Shown piece after piece: positions 1 to 5,783 of a DNA stretch of 6,346 bases. The notes under the pieces are model-generated. The model was not told the origin of the DNA. It worked only from the letters and a program-made list of their open reading frames with translations, and made no database searches. The stretch covers positions 1-6,346 of the forward strand of contig CAXMRU010000303.1 in the NCBI GenBank assembly GCA_964195715.1, given 5' to 3'. A program made the translations under genes and the position numbers. The stretch is from Benthicola sp964195715. GTDB taxonomy: Bacteria > Gemmatimonadota > Gemmatimonadetes > Palauibacterales > Palauibacteraceae. Position 1 is the stretch's first letter. Each line of letters begins with the position of its first letter.

Positions 1-113
1 AACAGGAGGTCCTGGTATCGGCGAACCAACTCGCCGAACGCCCGGTCCGAGCCCTGCAATGCTTCGCGAACCAGCTCGGCATCGGTTACCTGTCTGATTT
101 CCAGACCTCGCAT
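1..113 (-). CDS. ECF-family RNA polymerase sigma factor, N-terminal fragment (cut by window start)
   Basis: Only the first 37 codons are present; the gene runs off the left edge. The predicted protein begins MRGLEIRQVTDAELV and continues into VREALQGSDRAFGELVRRYQ. This is the typical start of sigma region 2.1 in extracytoplasmic-function sigma factors (pattern D-x-E-L-V-x-x-A-L-x-G-D-x-x-A-F-x-x-L-V-x-R-Y-Q). Proteins of this family bind core RNA polymerase through region 2 and direct it to a small regulon, often under control of a membrane anti-sigma factor encoded next door, which would lie outside this window. I chose the ATG at 113-111. An in-frame GTG at 122-120 is an alternative, and an in-frame TAG further upstream closes the frame. 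No Shine-Dalgarno sequence precedes either start. The gene is divergent from the PLP enzyme at 310. The subfamily cannot be assigned from 37 residues. Confidence 0.82.
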   Translation of the reverse strand, partial: MRGLEIRQVTDAELVREALQGSDRAFGELVRRYQDLL

Positions 114-182
114 CGGGTTCACAAGTATGACGACGAACAGCACCCGCAGGTCACATCGATGGCCCGCCTCCTCCGCTCGATG

Positions 183-213
183 CTGACAGGTAGCTGAACA
201 GCCCTGCTATGAG
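183..213 (+). promoter_or_regulatory. Possible sigma70-type promoter for the PLP-enzyme gene
   Basis: CTGACA at 183-188 matches five of six bases of the -35 consensus. After a 19-bp spacer comes TATGAG at 208-213, a four-of-six match to the -10, preceded by TGC as in an extended -10. It would leave a leader of roughly 90 nt before the ATG at 310. The spacer is long and the match may be chance. The rest of the 196-bp divergent region (114-309) shows no gene, strong hairpin or repeat that I can support. Confidence 0.25.
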
Positions 214-309
214 AACGCCCTGGCCCCGCAATCTCCGCACCGGCACCGCCACCGACACGGGCATCGACGCAGCGTGACACCGGGGGCCGCACCATAGTAA
301 GATCTGAGC

Positions 310-1401
310 ATGCTTACGATCCATGACATTCCGACGCCGGCACTTCTGCTCGACATCGACACACTGGAAGACAATCTTCGTCGCATGTCGCTGCGGTGCA
401 AGCAATTTGGTGTCCATCTCAGACCCCACGTGAAGACTCACAAGTGTCTGGAGATCGGGCTGGGACAACGGGCACTGGGCGCCCGCGGCATCACGGTTTC
501 CACGCTGGCCGAGGCATGCGAGTTCGTGGACGGTGGATTCGACGATCTCACGTGGGCGTTTCCGGTCACACCGGGGAAAGCAGGGGAAGCGGCTGATCTC
601 GCAGCCAGGGTTCGACTCGGCGTCGTCGTGGATTCTGCCGCGGCAGTCGACGGGCTCGTCGAGACGGGCGCTCCGTTTCGCGTGTGGCTGAAGATCGATT
701 GCGGCTACGGCAGGGCGGGTGTGGATCCGCAAACCACTGCCCCGGTCGAGCTGGCGGAACGGGTCATCGACGCCGGACTCGAGCTCGCCGGACTGCTCTC
801 TCACTCCGGCAATACCTACCGCGCAGGGTCTCGAACCGACATGGCGCGAATCGCCGAAACGGAACGGCGGACGATGTCCGAGCTGGCGGTCGAGCTCGCG
901 AGCCGCGGGATCAGCGTACCCGACGTCAGCGTCGGCTCCACGCCGGCGATGTCGGTCTATCGGACACTGGACGGAATCAGCGAGGTCCGACCCGGCAACT
1001 ATGCCCTCTACGACTACACCCAGGTGTTGCTCGGTTCATGCACCGTCGCCGACTGCGCGGCCACGGTTCTGGCGTCCGTCGTCTCGTCCAGTCGCGACAG
1101 GGGTAGCTCAGTGGTGGACGCGGGGGCCCTGGCCATGTCTTTGGACCCGGGGCCGGCACATATGGGCCGCCGGAGCTTCGGCGAAGTGCTGGATGACCGC
1201 AGTCCCGGCGCGATCCTGCGAAATGCCCGACTGACCTCCCTCAGTCAGGAGCACGGCATGCTATCCAGGGCCCTGGACGTGGGTACCCGCATACGCATCG
1301 TCCCGAACCACTCGTGCCTCACCGCGGCCTGTTTTGACGCTTTTTTCGTGGTGCGAGGTACGGATGTCGTGGACACCTGGCGCATCCGGCGAGGGCGCTG
1401 A
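310..1401 (+). CDS. DSD1/D-threonine-aldolase family PLP enzyme, probable metal-dependent D-serine dehydratase
   Basis: This 363-residue protein belongs to the fold-type III PLP enzymes (alanine-racemase-like N-terminal barrel plus C-terminal beta domain), and its length is normal for the family. Visible motifs are TPALLLDIDTLEDN (9-22), RPHVKTHK (38-45) with K42 as the expected Schiff-base lysine, KIDCGYGRAGV (128-138), SHSGNTY (164-170), GSTPAMS (209-215) for phosphate binding, EVRPGNYALYD (225-235) and PNHSC ending at C336. The H334-x-C336 pair is the metal site. Known D-serine dehydratases of this family bind zinc with His and Cys, whereas D-threonine aldolases usually have His-x-Asp. The likely reaction is therefore deamination of D-serine, or of a related 3-hydroxy D-amino acid, to a 2-oxoacid plus ammonia in the cytoplasm. 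Substrate choice is inferred. The ATG at 310 is the first in-frame ATG after a TAA at 298-300, and its Shine-Dalgarno is weak. It stands as a single gene, divergent from the ECF sigma gene. Confidence 0.88.
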   Translation: MLTIHDIPTPALLLDIDTLEDNLRRMSLRCKQFGVHLRPHVKTHKCLEIGLGQRALGARGITVSTLAEACEFVDGGFDDLTWAFPVTPGKAGEAADLAARVRLGVVVDSAAAVDGLVETGAPFRVWLKIDCGYGRAGVDPQTTAPVELAERVIDAGLELAGLLSHSGNTYRAGSRTDMARIAETERRTMSELAVELASRGISVPDVSVGSTPAMSVYRTLDGISEVRPGNYALYDYTQVLLGSCTVADCAATVLASVVSSSRDRGSSVVDAGALAMSLDPGPAHMGRRSFGEVLDDRSPGAILRNARLTSLSQEHGMLSRALDVGTRIRIVPNHSCLTAACFDAFFVVRGTDVVDTWRIRRGR

Positions 1402-1431
1402 ACTAACTCTGGCACGCGAGATGCATTCATC

Positions 1432-1464
1432 GACGCCGAAAGCGTCCGGATCATGCGTGTGATC
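1432..1464 (+). repeat. Two adjacent short inverted repeats between the PLP enzyme and the next gene
   Basis: GACGC (1432-1436) and GCGTC (1442-1446) enclose CGAAA and could form a small GC hairpin in RNA. Directly after it, GATCA (1449-1453) and TGATC (1460-1464) flank a 6-bp spacer and look more like a protein-binding palindrome. No T-run follows either one, so a classical intrinsic terminator is unlikely. Five-base arms occur by chance fairly often. The rest of 1402-1541 shows nothing else convincing apart from the ribosome binding site at 1530. Confidence 0.3.
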
Positions 1465-1529
1465 GTGGACTCACGGCGGACCATGAGCGGCTGCGCCCCG
1501 GCGACTCATGTGGACGGCGTCACGTGGAT

Positions 1530-1534
1530 GGAGG
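1530..1534 (+). promoter_or_regulatory. Ribosome binding site that decides the start of the membrane-hairpin gene
   Basis: GGAGG lies 7 nt before the ATG at 1542, which is ideal spacing. An in-frame GTG at 1524 would add six residues, but the GGAGG would then fall inside the coding sequence and nothing comparable precedes the GTG. ATG 1542 is therefore preferred. Confidence 0.75.
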
Positions 1535-1541
1535 CATCTCG

Positions 1542-2438
1542 ATGGCCAGAATCGGCACAGCCGATCGAGAGCACAGCGGGCACTATCTGACAGCGGTCGC
1601 CAGTGTCGCGGTGATCGTGGCCGGAATGGCATGGTTCAGCCAGAACCGAACGCTGGCGGCAGCAGCCGCGGCTATGGGACTATACGCCCTCCATCTCCTC
1701 AGCATTCGCTTCCTGCTCGAAAACCAGGCGCGGCAACGCAAGCTGCTCGACGCCCAGTGGGAGGTCCTACAGCGCTTCATCGGTGATTCCGACTCGGACG
1801 ACGTCGACGAGATCGGTGACCTCATCCCAGCGATGCCCGCGGATCTCGAGGAGCCGGAGCGTCCGGCCGGCGTGGTCTCGCCTCCGGCCCAGCCCGCCAA
1901 GGAAGCGGTGGAAGAGGAGCCGGCGGAGGAAGGGGCGCCGGCGGAGGTAGACGAGATAGCGGAAGCGGACTCGCCCGTGGTGCTCGGTGAGGTGGTTCCC
2001 CCGGTGGAGTCTCTGGGCGGAATGGAGCACGGCTATGCCATGGTGATCGAGGAAGAGGCGATCGAGTCCCTTTCCGCGATGGCCGAGCTGCAGGAGCTGG
2101 GGACCTCAGAGCTCGTCGAGCAAGAGTACGACGAGTTCCGCGTACCAACAATTGAAGTTCCGGTTCCCCGTCACTTCGCTCTCGGCACAGTCGCCCTCGT
2201 GCGTGATCTTCTGACTCCGGCCGAGGTGGCTCGTGTACTGCTCGAGCAGCGTCGACAGCCCGGTAAGAAGTTCGGCGTCCTCGCGGTCGAGATGGAATTG
2301 CTAAGCGACACGCAGAGGGAAGAACTCCTGCTCGCCCAGCAGGAGGGTCTGTTCACGGATGCCGAAATGCGTGACGCGCGGCACCGTCTCCGCCAGTTCA
2401 GAGAAAACGCCGCACCCTCGATGGCCGGCCTCGACTGA
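1542..2438 (+). CDS. Membrane-anchored protein: two N-terminal helices, acidic linker, tandem GspE-N-like helical repeats
   Basis: I do not recognise this 298-residue protein as a named gene. Two hydrophobic segments (about 15-33 and 37-58) are joined by a very short polar turn with QNR. Basic residues before the first and after the second (RQRK, about 64-67) place both ends in the cytoplasm by the positive-inside rule. Residues about 80-205 are rich in Glu, Asp, Pro and Ala and look disordered. The C-terminal part (about 210-285) contains two related units, 213-236 and 243-266, each of the form G-x-x-A-x-x-x-x-L-L-(T/S)-x6-7-L-L-x-Q. This resembles the helix-loop-helix units at the N-terminus of type II secretion/type IV pilus ATPases (GspE/PilB) and many stand-alone deltaproteobacterial and Gemmatimonadota proteins. 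That suggests a protein- or nucleotide-interaction module held at the membrane. The gene is monocistronic and converges on the exporter operon. Function unknown; the domain resemblance is by eye. Confidence 0.72.
   Translation: MARIGTADREHSGHYLTAVASVAVIVAGMAWFSQNRTLAAAAAAMGLYALHLLSIRFLLENQARQRKLLDAQWEVLQRFIGDSDSDDVDEIGDLIPAMPADLEEPERPAGVVSPPAQPAKEAVEEEPAEEGAPAEVDEIAEADSPVVLGEVVPPVESLGGMEHGYAMVIEEEAIESLSAMAELQELGTSELVEQEYDEFRVPTIEVPVPRHFALGTVALVRDLLTPAEVARVLLEQRRQPGKKFGVLAVEMELLSDTQREELLLAQQEGLFTDAEMRDARHRLRQFRENAAPSMAGLD
2178..2249 (+). repeat. First copy of the helical repeat in the membrane-hairpin protein (residues 213-236)
   Basis: The unit reads ALGTVALVRDLLTPAE followed by VARVLLEQ. 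Aligned without gaps to the second unit at 2268-2339, it shares 7 of 24 residues (G, A, LL, LL, Q), with conservative changes at many others such as T/S, V/L and D/E. The shared skeleton is a short helix, then L-L-T/S, then a second helix ending in Q. Confidence 0.6.
2268..2339 (+). repeat. Second copy of the helical repeat in the membrane-hairpin protein (residues 243-266)
   Basis: The unit reads KFGVLAVEMELLSDTQ followed by REELLLAQ. It is closer than the first copy to the common form of the GspE-N-type unit (FGxxxVExxLLxxxQxxxxLxxQ). A six-residue linker, RRQPGK, separates the copies. The two copies are diverged at DNA level, so the duplication is old. Confidence 0.6.
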
Positions 2439-2460
2439 ACGCGTGAGTCGGTAGACCGGG

Positions 2461-4155
2461 TCAACCGCCCAGCCGACCGAGCCGCCGCACCGCTGCCCGA
2501 TAGGGTAGAATCCCCGCCGCGAGGCAGAGGAACAGCGTGGCGCCGAGCGCCAGCCCGATCTCCCAAAACAGCGGGTCTCGAGGCTCCCGGCCCGGAAGCC
2601 CCGACATCAGGTAGCCTCGTAGCGTCCAGATCTGTACGGCAAGCACCGCGCCTAGGTTTACGACCGCGCCCAGCATGAACAACAAGCCTCCGATCGACGT
2701 CGGTATCTGAGCCGCGTTTTCCGACTCAAATTCGGGGTAGTACACCCCCCAGGCGAGGGCCTGCGCCGTAAGAGCCAGGCTGAGCCCCACGATGGAAGCC
2801 AGAGACAGAACGGCCAGACCAGCCGGAACTCCCAGCAGAAGATTGGTCGCGCCCGTGAGAATGACGGCGAGCGCCGTCATTGGTACGGCCCCTACCCAGT
2901 ACTTCGCTCCCAGTATCGTCTCGGGCTTGAGGGGCGCCGAACCGAGCAGCCAGAGGGTCTGACCCTCCAGACTCAGGGCGGGAAACACGAACCGGGCAGC
3001 GATCGCCGCCAGAACGAAGCCCGAAAGAGCCAGGTTCAAGAATACGACGAGCGTGACCAGAAACCGGGTGATCATCTCTCCCGAGTTCAGAGGAAGCACC
3101 TGGATATTGTACACGTACACGACCACGAGAACCCCGAGAATGATCAACTGTGACCACTGAGTGCTGTCCCTGAAGAAGATCCGGACATCCTTGAGCACGA
3201 GCTGCTGTCGCTGAATTGGAGCGGTGCGCAATACCTGCTCGAACCAGATCCAGCCTGCATTTCGACGGATCCGATTCTCGTTCCCTTCCTGGGCGCGAGT
3301 GAAGCACGAGGCGTACAGGCTTCGGTGCAGCATGGCGCCTACGGTCACGGTTCCCGCGGCCGTCGTCCACAACAGGATCAGCAGGAACGGATCAAATGTA
3401 CCCTGCAGGAATCCCGTGAGAGCATCGGCGCCCCACTGGGATGCCAACCACGGCGATGACGGAGCCCTGAGCGCGGCCATGAAGTCGACCAGGTTGCGAT
3501 ACGACTCCGGGTTCACGAGACGCTCCGGCCGGAGCACTCTCAGCAGGAAGATCACCAGCGCGACAGCCACGATGGCGACAACTCCCAGAATGTCCTTCGA
3601 CCGCCGTGCAGGGAACACCCGAACGAGCAGCAGAGTCGTCGCGCTTCCCAACGCCGCGGGTATGAGCAGGAACGGAACCAGGGCCCCCACGGACAGGGCG
3701 GGGAACAGCCACCCCCCATCATATACGTTCGCGTAGGCAGTGAGCATCGGAACAAGCATCAGCACGACCATCCACGACGAGCTGACCAGCGTCTCGGTGA
3801 GTCGCGCCAGGTAGACGGACAGCCAGTCGACCGGCGCCGCTCGAATCCACGGCAGGTCGCGCGACAGGAAGAAGCTGGAAAGCGCCGCGATGAGATTCGA
3901 GAGCAAGAGCATGCCGAGGAACACGAGCAGAGCGAGGGCGAGCAGCTTCGAGGCGAGCAGCGGACCGACTTCCTCTACGCCTCGCAGGGTCCGAAGGAGC
4001 CGGGTGAGTGTCACGTAGATGACAGGCCACGCCGCGGCGCCGATACCGAGGATCATCGCGAAGCGTCCCCAGCGGCCGCGGCCGGGGGCGCTGCGCCGTC
4101 TCGCCGACAGGACCTTCGGCGTCAACAGCTGGACGTACTCGAACCCCACGGACAC
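2461..4155 (-). CDS. ABC exporter permease, about 12 membrane helices
   Basis: The 564-residue protein is almost entirely membrane-embedded, with hydrophobic segments near 33-51, 69-92, 123-143, 150-180, 189-206, 256-274, 336-350, 363-390, 421-442, 444-470, 486-510 and 530-551. Conserved-looking cytoplasmic stretches are SRDLPWIRAAPVD (98-110), KDVRIFFRDSTQW (322-334) and SLEGQTLWLLGSAPL (395-409). These are typical of the large ABC-2-like 'putative ABC transporter permease subunit' family (PF16962-like). It should form the membrane channel of an exporter with the ATPase encoded just upstream; the substrate is unknown. The start is a GTG at 4155-4153, 3 nt after the ATPase stop, with GAGGG 7 nt upstream, so translation is probably coupled to the ATPase. 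It is the last gene of the operon and ends 22 bp from the convergent gene. No terminator hairpin is visible in that gap. Confidence 0.87.
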   Translation of the reverse strand: MSVGFEYVQLLTPKVLSARRRSAPGRGRWGRFAMILGIGAAAWPVIYVTLTRLLRTLRGVEEVGPLLASKLLALALLVFLGMLLLSNLIAALSSFFLSRDLPWIRAAPVDWLSVYLARLTETLVSSSWMVVLMLVPMLTAYANVYDGGWLFPALSVGALVPFLLIPAALGSATTLLLVRVFPARRSKDILGVVAIVAVALVIFLLRVLRPERLVNPESYRNLVDFMAALRAPSSPWLASQWGADALTGFLQGTFDPFLLILLWTTAAGTVTVGAMLHRSLYASCFTRAQEGNENRIRRNAGWIWFEQVLRTAPIQRQQLVLKDVRIFFRDSTQWSQLIILGVLVVVYVYNIQVLPLNSGEMITRFLVTLVVFLNLALSGFVLAAIAARFVFPALSLEGQTLWLLGSAPLKPETILGAKYWVGAVPMTALAVILTGATNLLLGVPAGLAVLSLASIVGLSLALTAQALAWGVYYPEFESENAAQIPTSIGGLLFMLGAVVNLGAVLAVQIWTLRGYLMSGLPGREPRDPLFWEIGLALGATLFLCLAAGILPYRAAVRRLGRLGG

Positions 4156-4158
4156 CTG

Positions 4159-4917
4159 TCAGCCCTCGACGACTCGGGTCATCTCTGTGTCCGTGGCCCC
4201 ACGAGTGATCTTGAGGAAGATCTCTTCGAGCCCGGCCGACTCCGATTGAGCCTCGCGTCGCAGGTCCGCCATGGACCCCGATGCGACCACCTTCCCCCTG
4301 TCGATTACTGCCAATCGGTCGCACAGGCTCTCCGCGAGCTCCAGCGTATGGGTAGACACCAGGGCGGTTCCGCCGCTGTCTGCGAATGTTCGCAGCACGT
4401 CTTTCAACAGCCACGCGGACCGAGGATCCAGGCCAACCATCGGTTCGTCCACGACGAGCACCTTCGGCTGGTGCACGAGGGCCGAGGAAATGATCAGCTT
4501 CTGTCGCATGCCGTGAGAGTAAGACTCGACCAGTTGGTCCTTCCACGGAGCCAGATCCCAGAGGTCGAGCAGCTCCTCGATTCGCGTCTCGATCGCCGGA
4601 CCGTGGAGTCCGTAAAGTCCAGCCGAGAAACGTAGTAACTCCGCACCCGTGAGCTTCTCATACACGAACGGCCGGTCCGGTACGAAGCCCAGGATGCTCC
4701 TGGCTTCGATGGGCTCGACAACGATGTCGTGTCCTCCCACGACAACACGCCCTTCATCCGGTTTCAGGATACCGGCGATCATCCGCAGGGTCGTCGTTTT
4801 CCCGGCTCCGTTGGGTCCCACCAGGCCGAATATCTCCGCCGCTTCGATCTCCAGATCGATACCGGCGACGGCCGTGAAGTCTCCGTATCGTTTGGTCAGG
4901 TTCTCCAGAAGGATCAT
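4159..4917 (-). CDS. ABC-2 type transporter ATP-binding protein
   Basis: This 252-residue nucleotide-binding subunit hydrolyses ATP to drive the permease encoded next to it. All core motifs are present: Walker A GPNGAGKT (34-41), signature YSHGMRQK (133-140), Walker B VLVVDEP (153-159) with catalytic E158, D-loop GLD (162-164) and switch histidine H190 in STH. The Q-loop position lacks glutamine and reads GFVPDRPFVYEKLTG (77-91), with D81 in its place. This is a known trait of the EcsA/YthP-like branch of ABC-2 exporters, whose signature is likewise YSxGMRQ. The length is normal for a stand-alone exporter ATPase. The ATG at 4917 overlaps the preceding stop as ATGA and is served by GGGGAG 5 nt upstream. 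Substrate class cannot be read from this subunit. Confidence 0.93.
   Translation of the reverse strand: MILLENLTKRYGDFTAVAGIDLEIEAAEIFGLVGPNGAGKTTTLRMIAGILKPDEGRVVVGGHDIVVEPIEARSILGFVPDRPFVYEKLTGAELLRFSAGLYGLHGPAIETRIEELLDLWDLAPWKDQLVESYSHGMRQKLIISSALVHQPKVLVVDEPMVGLDPRSAWLLKDVLRTFADSGGTALVSTHTLELAESLCDRLAVIDRGKVVASGSMADLRREAQSESAGLEEIFLKITRGATDTEMTRVVEG
4163..4167 (-). promoter_or_regulatory. Ribosome binding site for the GTG start of the permease
   Basis: On the minus strand, GAGGG sits 7 nt before the GTG at 4155 and lies inside the last codons of the ATPase gene. It supports the first GTG over the second in-frame GTG two codons later. Confidence 0.6.
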
Positions 4918-5783
4918 TCCCGCTCCCCTGCTGAAATGCTGTCCGCTACGGCCTCCGACCGGGCAATCGTTCCCGGCCGGTTGAAGAACGCCAGCTCGAA
5001 CGCCGTCCGCTCCACCCGAAACCCTCCGAAGATCTCACCGTCCACCAACCTGCCGTCCTCGTCGATCCAGACCTCCCGCCGAACATCGCCCGCGCGGCTC
5101 CGCACGAGCCACGCTTGCACCGTATCCTCCCTCACCGGTATCCACGCGCCCGAGATCGAATCGGTGTCGGCGCTGTCCGGAAATGCCAGCGAGCTCGTCT
5201 CCAGGATTTCAAGCTGGAGCGCACGTACCGCTGCCGTCAGCGGATCGAACACTCGAACCTGGTGGGTCGTCCCGGGCTCCGACTGTCCCCCTGCCGCCAG
5301 TCGGAGGCGCCAGCCCGACGGAGTCGTGACCGCTTCTCCGACCGACACGCGCTCGACCGTCTGGTCCTGTTCGTCGAACAGCAGGATGACGGAGTCGCCG
5401 TCCGAGACGGCCCGGAGCCGCGTCGTATCACCGTCGACGATGGACAGGTGGACCATGCTGTCCAGATTGAGCCTCGAATCCAGGTACTCTTCCGACGAGC
5501 GTTCCGACCGACCGGTGGCACCGAGACCGGGAAGGTCCAGAAACACGCGGTCACGGACCCGGAATCCCCTCGCGGAGGGCAGCGTATCGATCTCGGTTTG
5601 CCCCCATCCAGCCCGAACACCGGCACGGAAGACCAGGTAGTAGGCGACGCCCGGAGGAATCGTCCTCACGCCAAGGGCCAGCCTCTGTGCCTCCGCGGGA
5701 AAGAACACCCGCCGGGCCTGCCATCCGAGCGCCGCGACCCAGGCAGCCAGAATCAGGGCGGCCACTGCTCCGCGCCCCTTCAA
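4914..5783 (-). CDS. Membrane-anchored extracytoplasmic protein resembling a transglutaminase-associated N-terminal domain
   Basis: This 289-residue protein has one N-terminal hydrophobic segment (about 6-21, flanked by KGR and RR) and then a beta-rich soluble part with no further membrane helices. It is therefore probably a signal-anchored protein facing the periplasm. The soluble part has the layout often seen before the core of bacterial transglutaminase-like proteins: an FDPLT motif (179-183), an alternating-strand region, WIDEDGRLVDGE (239-250) and GGFRVERTAFELAF (253-266). No Cys-His-Asp transglutaminase core follows; the protein has no cysteine and ends at GERE. I read this resemblance by eye and do not claim a family. 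The start is TTG at 5783, overlapping the previous stop as TTGA, with AGGAGG 7 nt upstream. The longer open frame to 6032 has arginine-rich, non-protein-like sequence upstream and overlaps the neighbour. The ATPase start overlaps its stop, so it is probably a partner of the exporter. Confidence 0.75.
   Translation of the reverse strand: MKGRGAVAALILAAWVAALGWQARRVFFPAEAQRLALGVRTIPPGVAYYLVFRAGVRAGWGQTEIDTLPSARGFRVRDRVFLDLPGLGATGRSERSSEEYLDSRLNLDSMVHLSIVDGDTTRLRAVSDGDSVILLFDEQDQTVERVSVGEAVTTPSGWRLRLAAGGQSEPGTTHQVRVFDPLTAAVRALQLEILETSSLAFPDSADTDSISGAWIPVREDTVQAWLVRSRAGDVRREVWIDEDGRLVDGEIFGGFRVERTAFELAFFNRPGTIARSEAVADSISAGERE
4923..4928 (-). promoter_or_regulatory. Ribosome binding site for the ABC ATPase
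   Basis: GGGGAG on the minus strand, 5 nt before the ATG at 4917. It lies within the last codons of the anchored protein, as expected for overlapping operon genes. Confidence 0.5.

Noticed and set aside
3..197. Plus-strand open frame ending at TGA 195, which could be read as the C-terminus of a gene entering from the left
   Set aside because: The opposite strand encodes a clear ECF sigma region 2.1 over most of it, and the plus frame shows no recognisable motif.
209..277. 22-codon open frame starting at ATG 209, before the PLP enzyme
   Set aside because: No ribosome site, no recognisable peptide and codon content like the surrounding spacer; probably chance.
151..804. 217-codon minus-strand open frame over the start of the PLP-enzyme gene
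   Set aside because: Arg/Pro/Cys-rich with no motif, and overlaps a well-supported gene; a GC-rich antisense shadow.
1524..1541. GTG start six codons upstream for the membrane-hairpin protein
   Set aside because: GGAGG at 1530-1534 is spaced correctly for ATG 1542 and would be inside the gene if GTG were used.
1822..2151. Pro/Arg-rich minus-strand frame opposite the acidic linker
   Set aside because: Its composition is just the complement of Glu/Ala/Pro codons; no start signal or motif.
2439..2460. Possible bidirectional terminator in the 22-bp gap between convergent genes
   Set aside because: Only the imperfect GACCGGGTC is present, with no stable stem and no T-run.
4729..5640. 303-codon plus-strand frame across the ATPase and anchored-protein genes
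   Set aside because: Ser/Arg-rich low-complexity translation, overlapping two genes with clear starts, ribosome sites and motifs.
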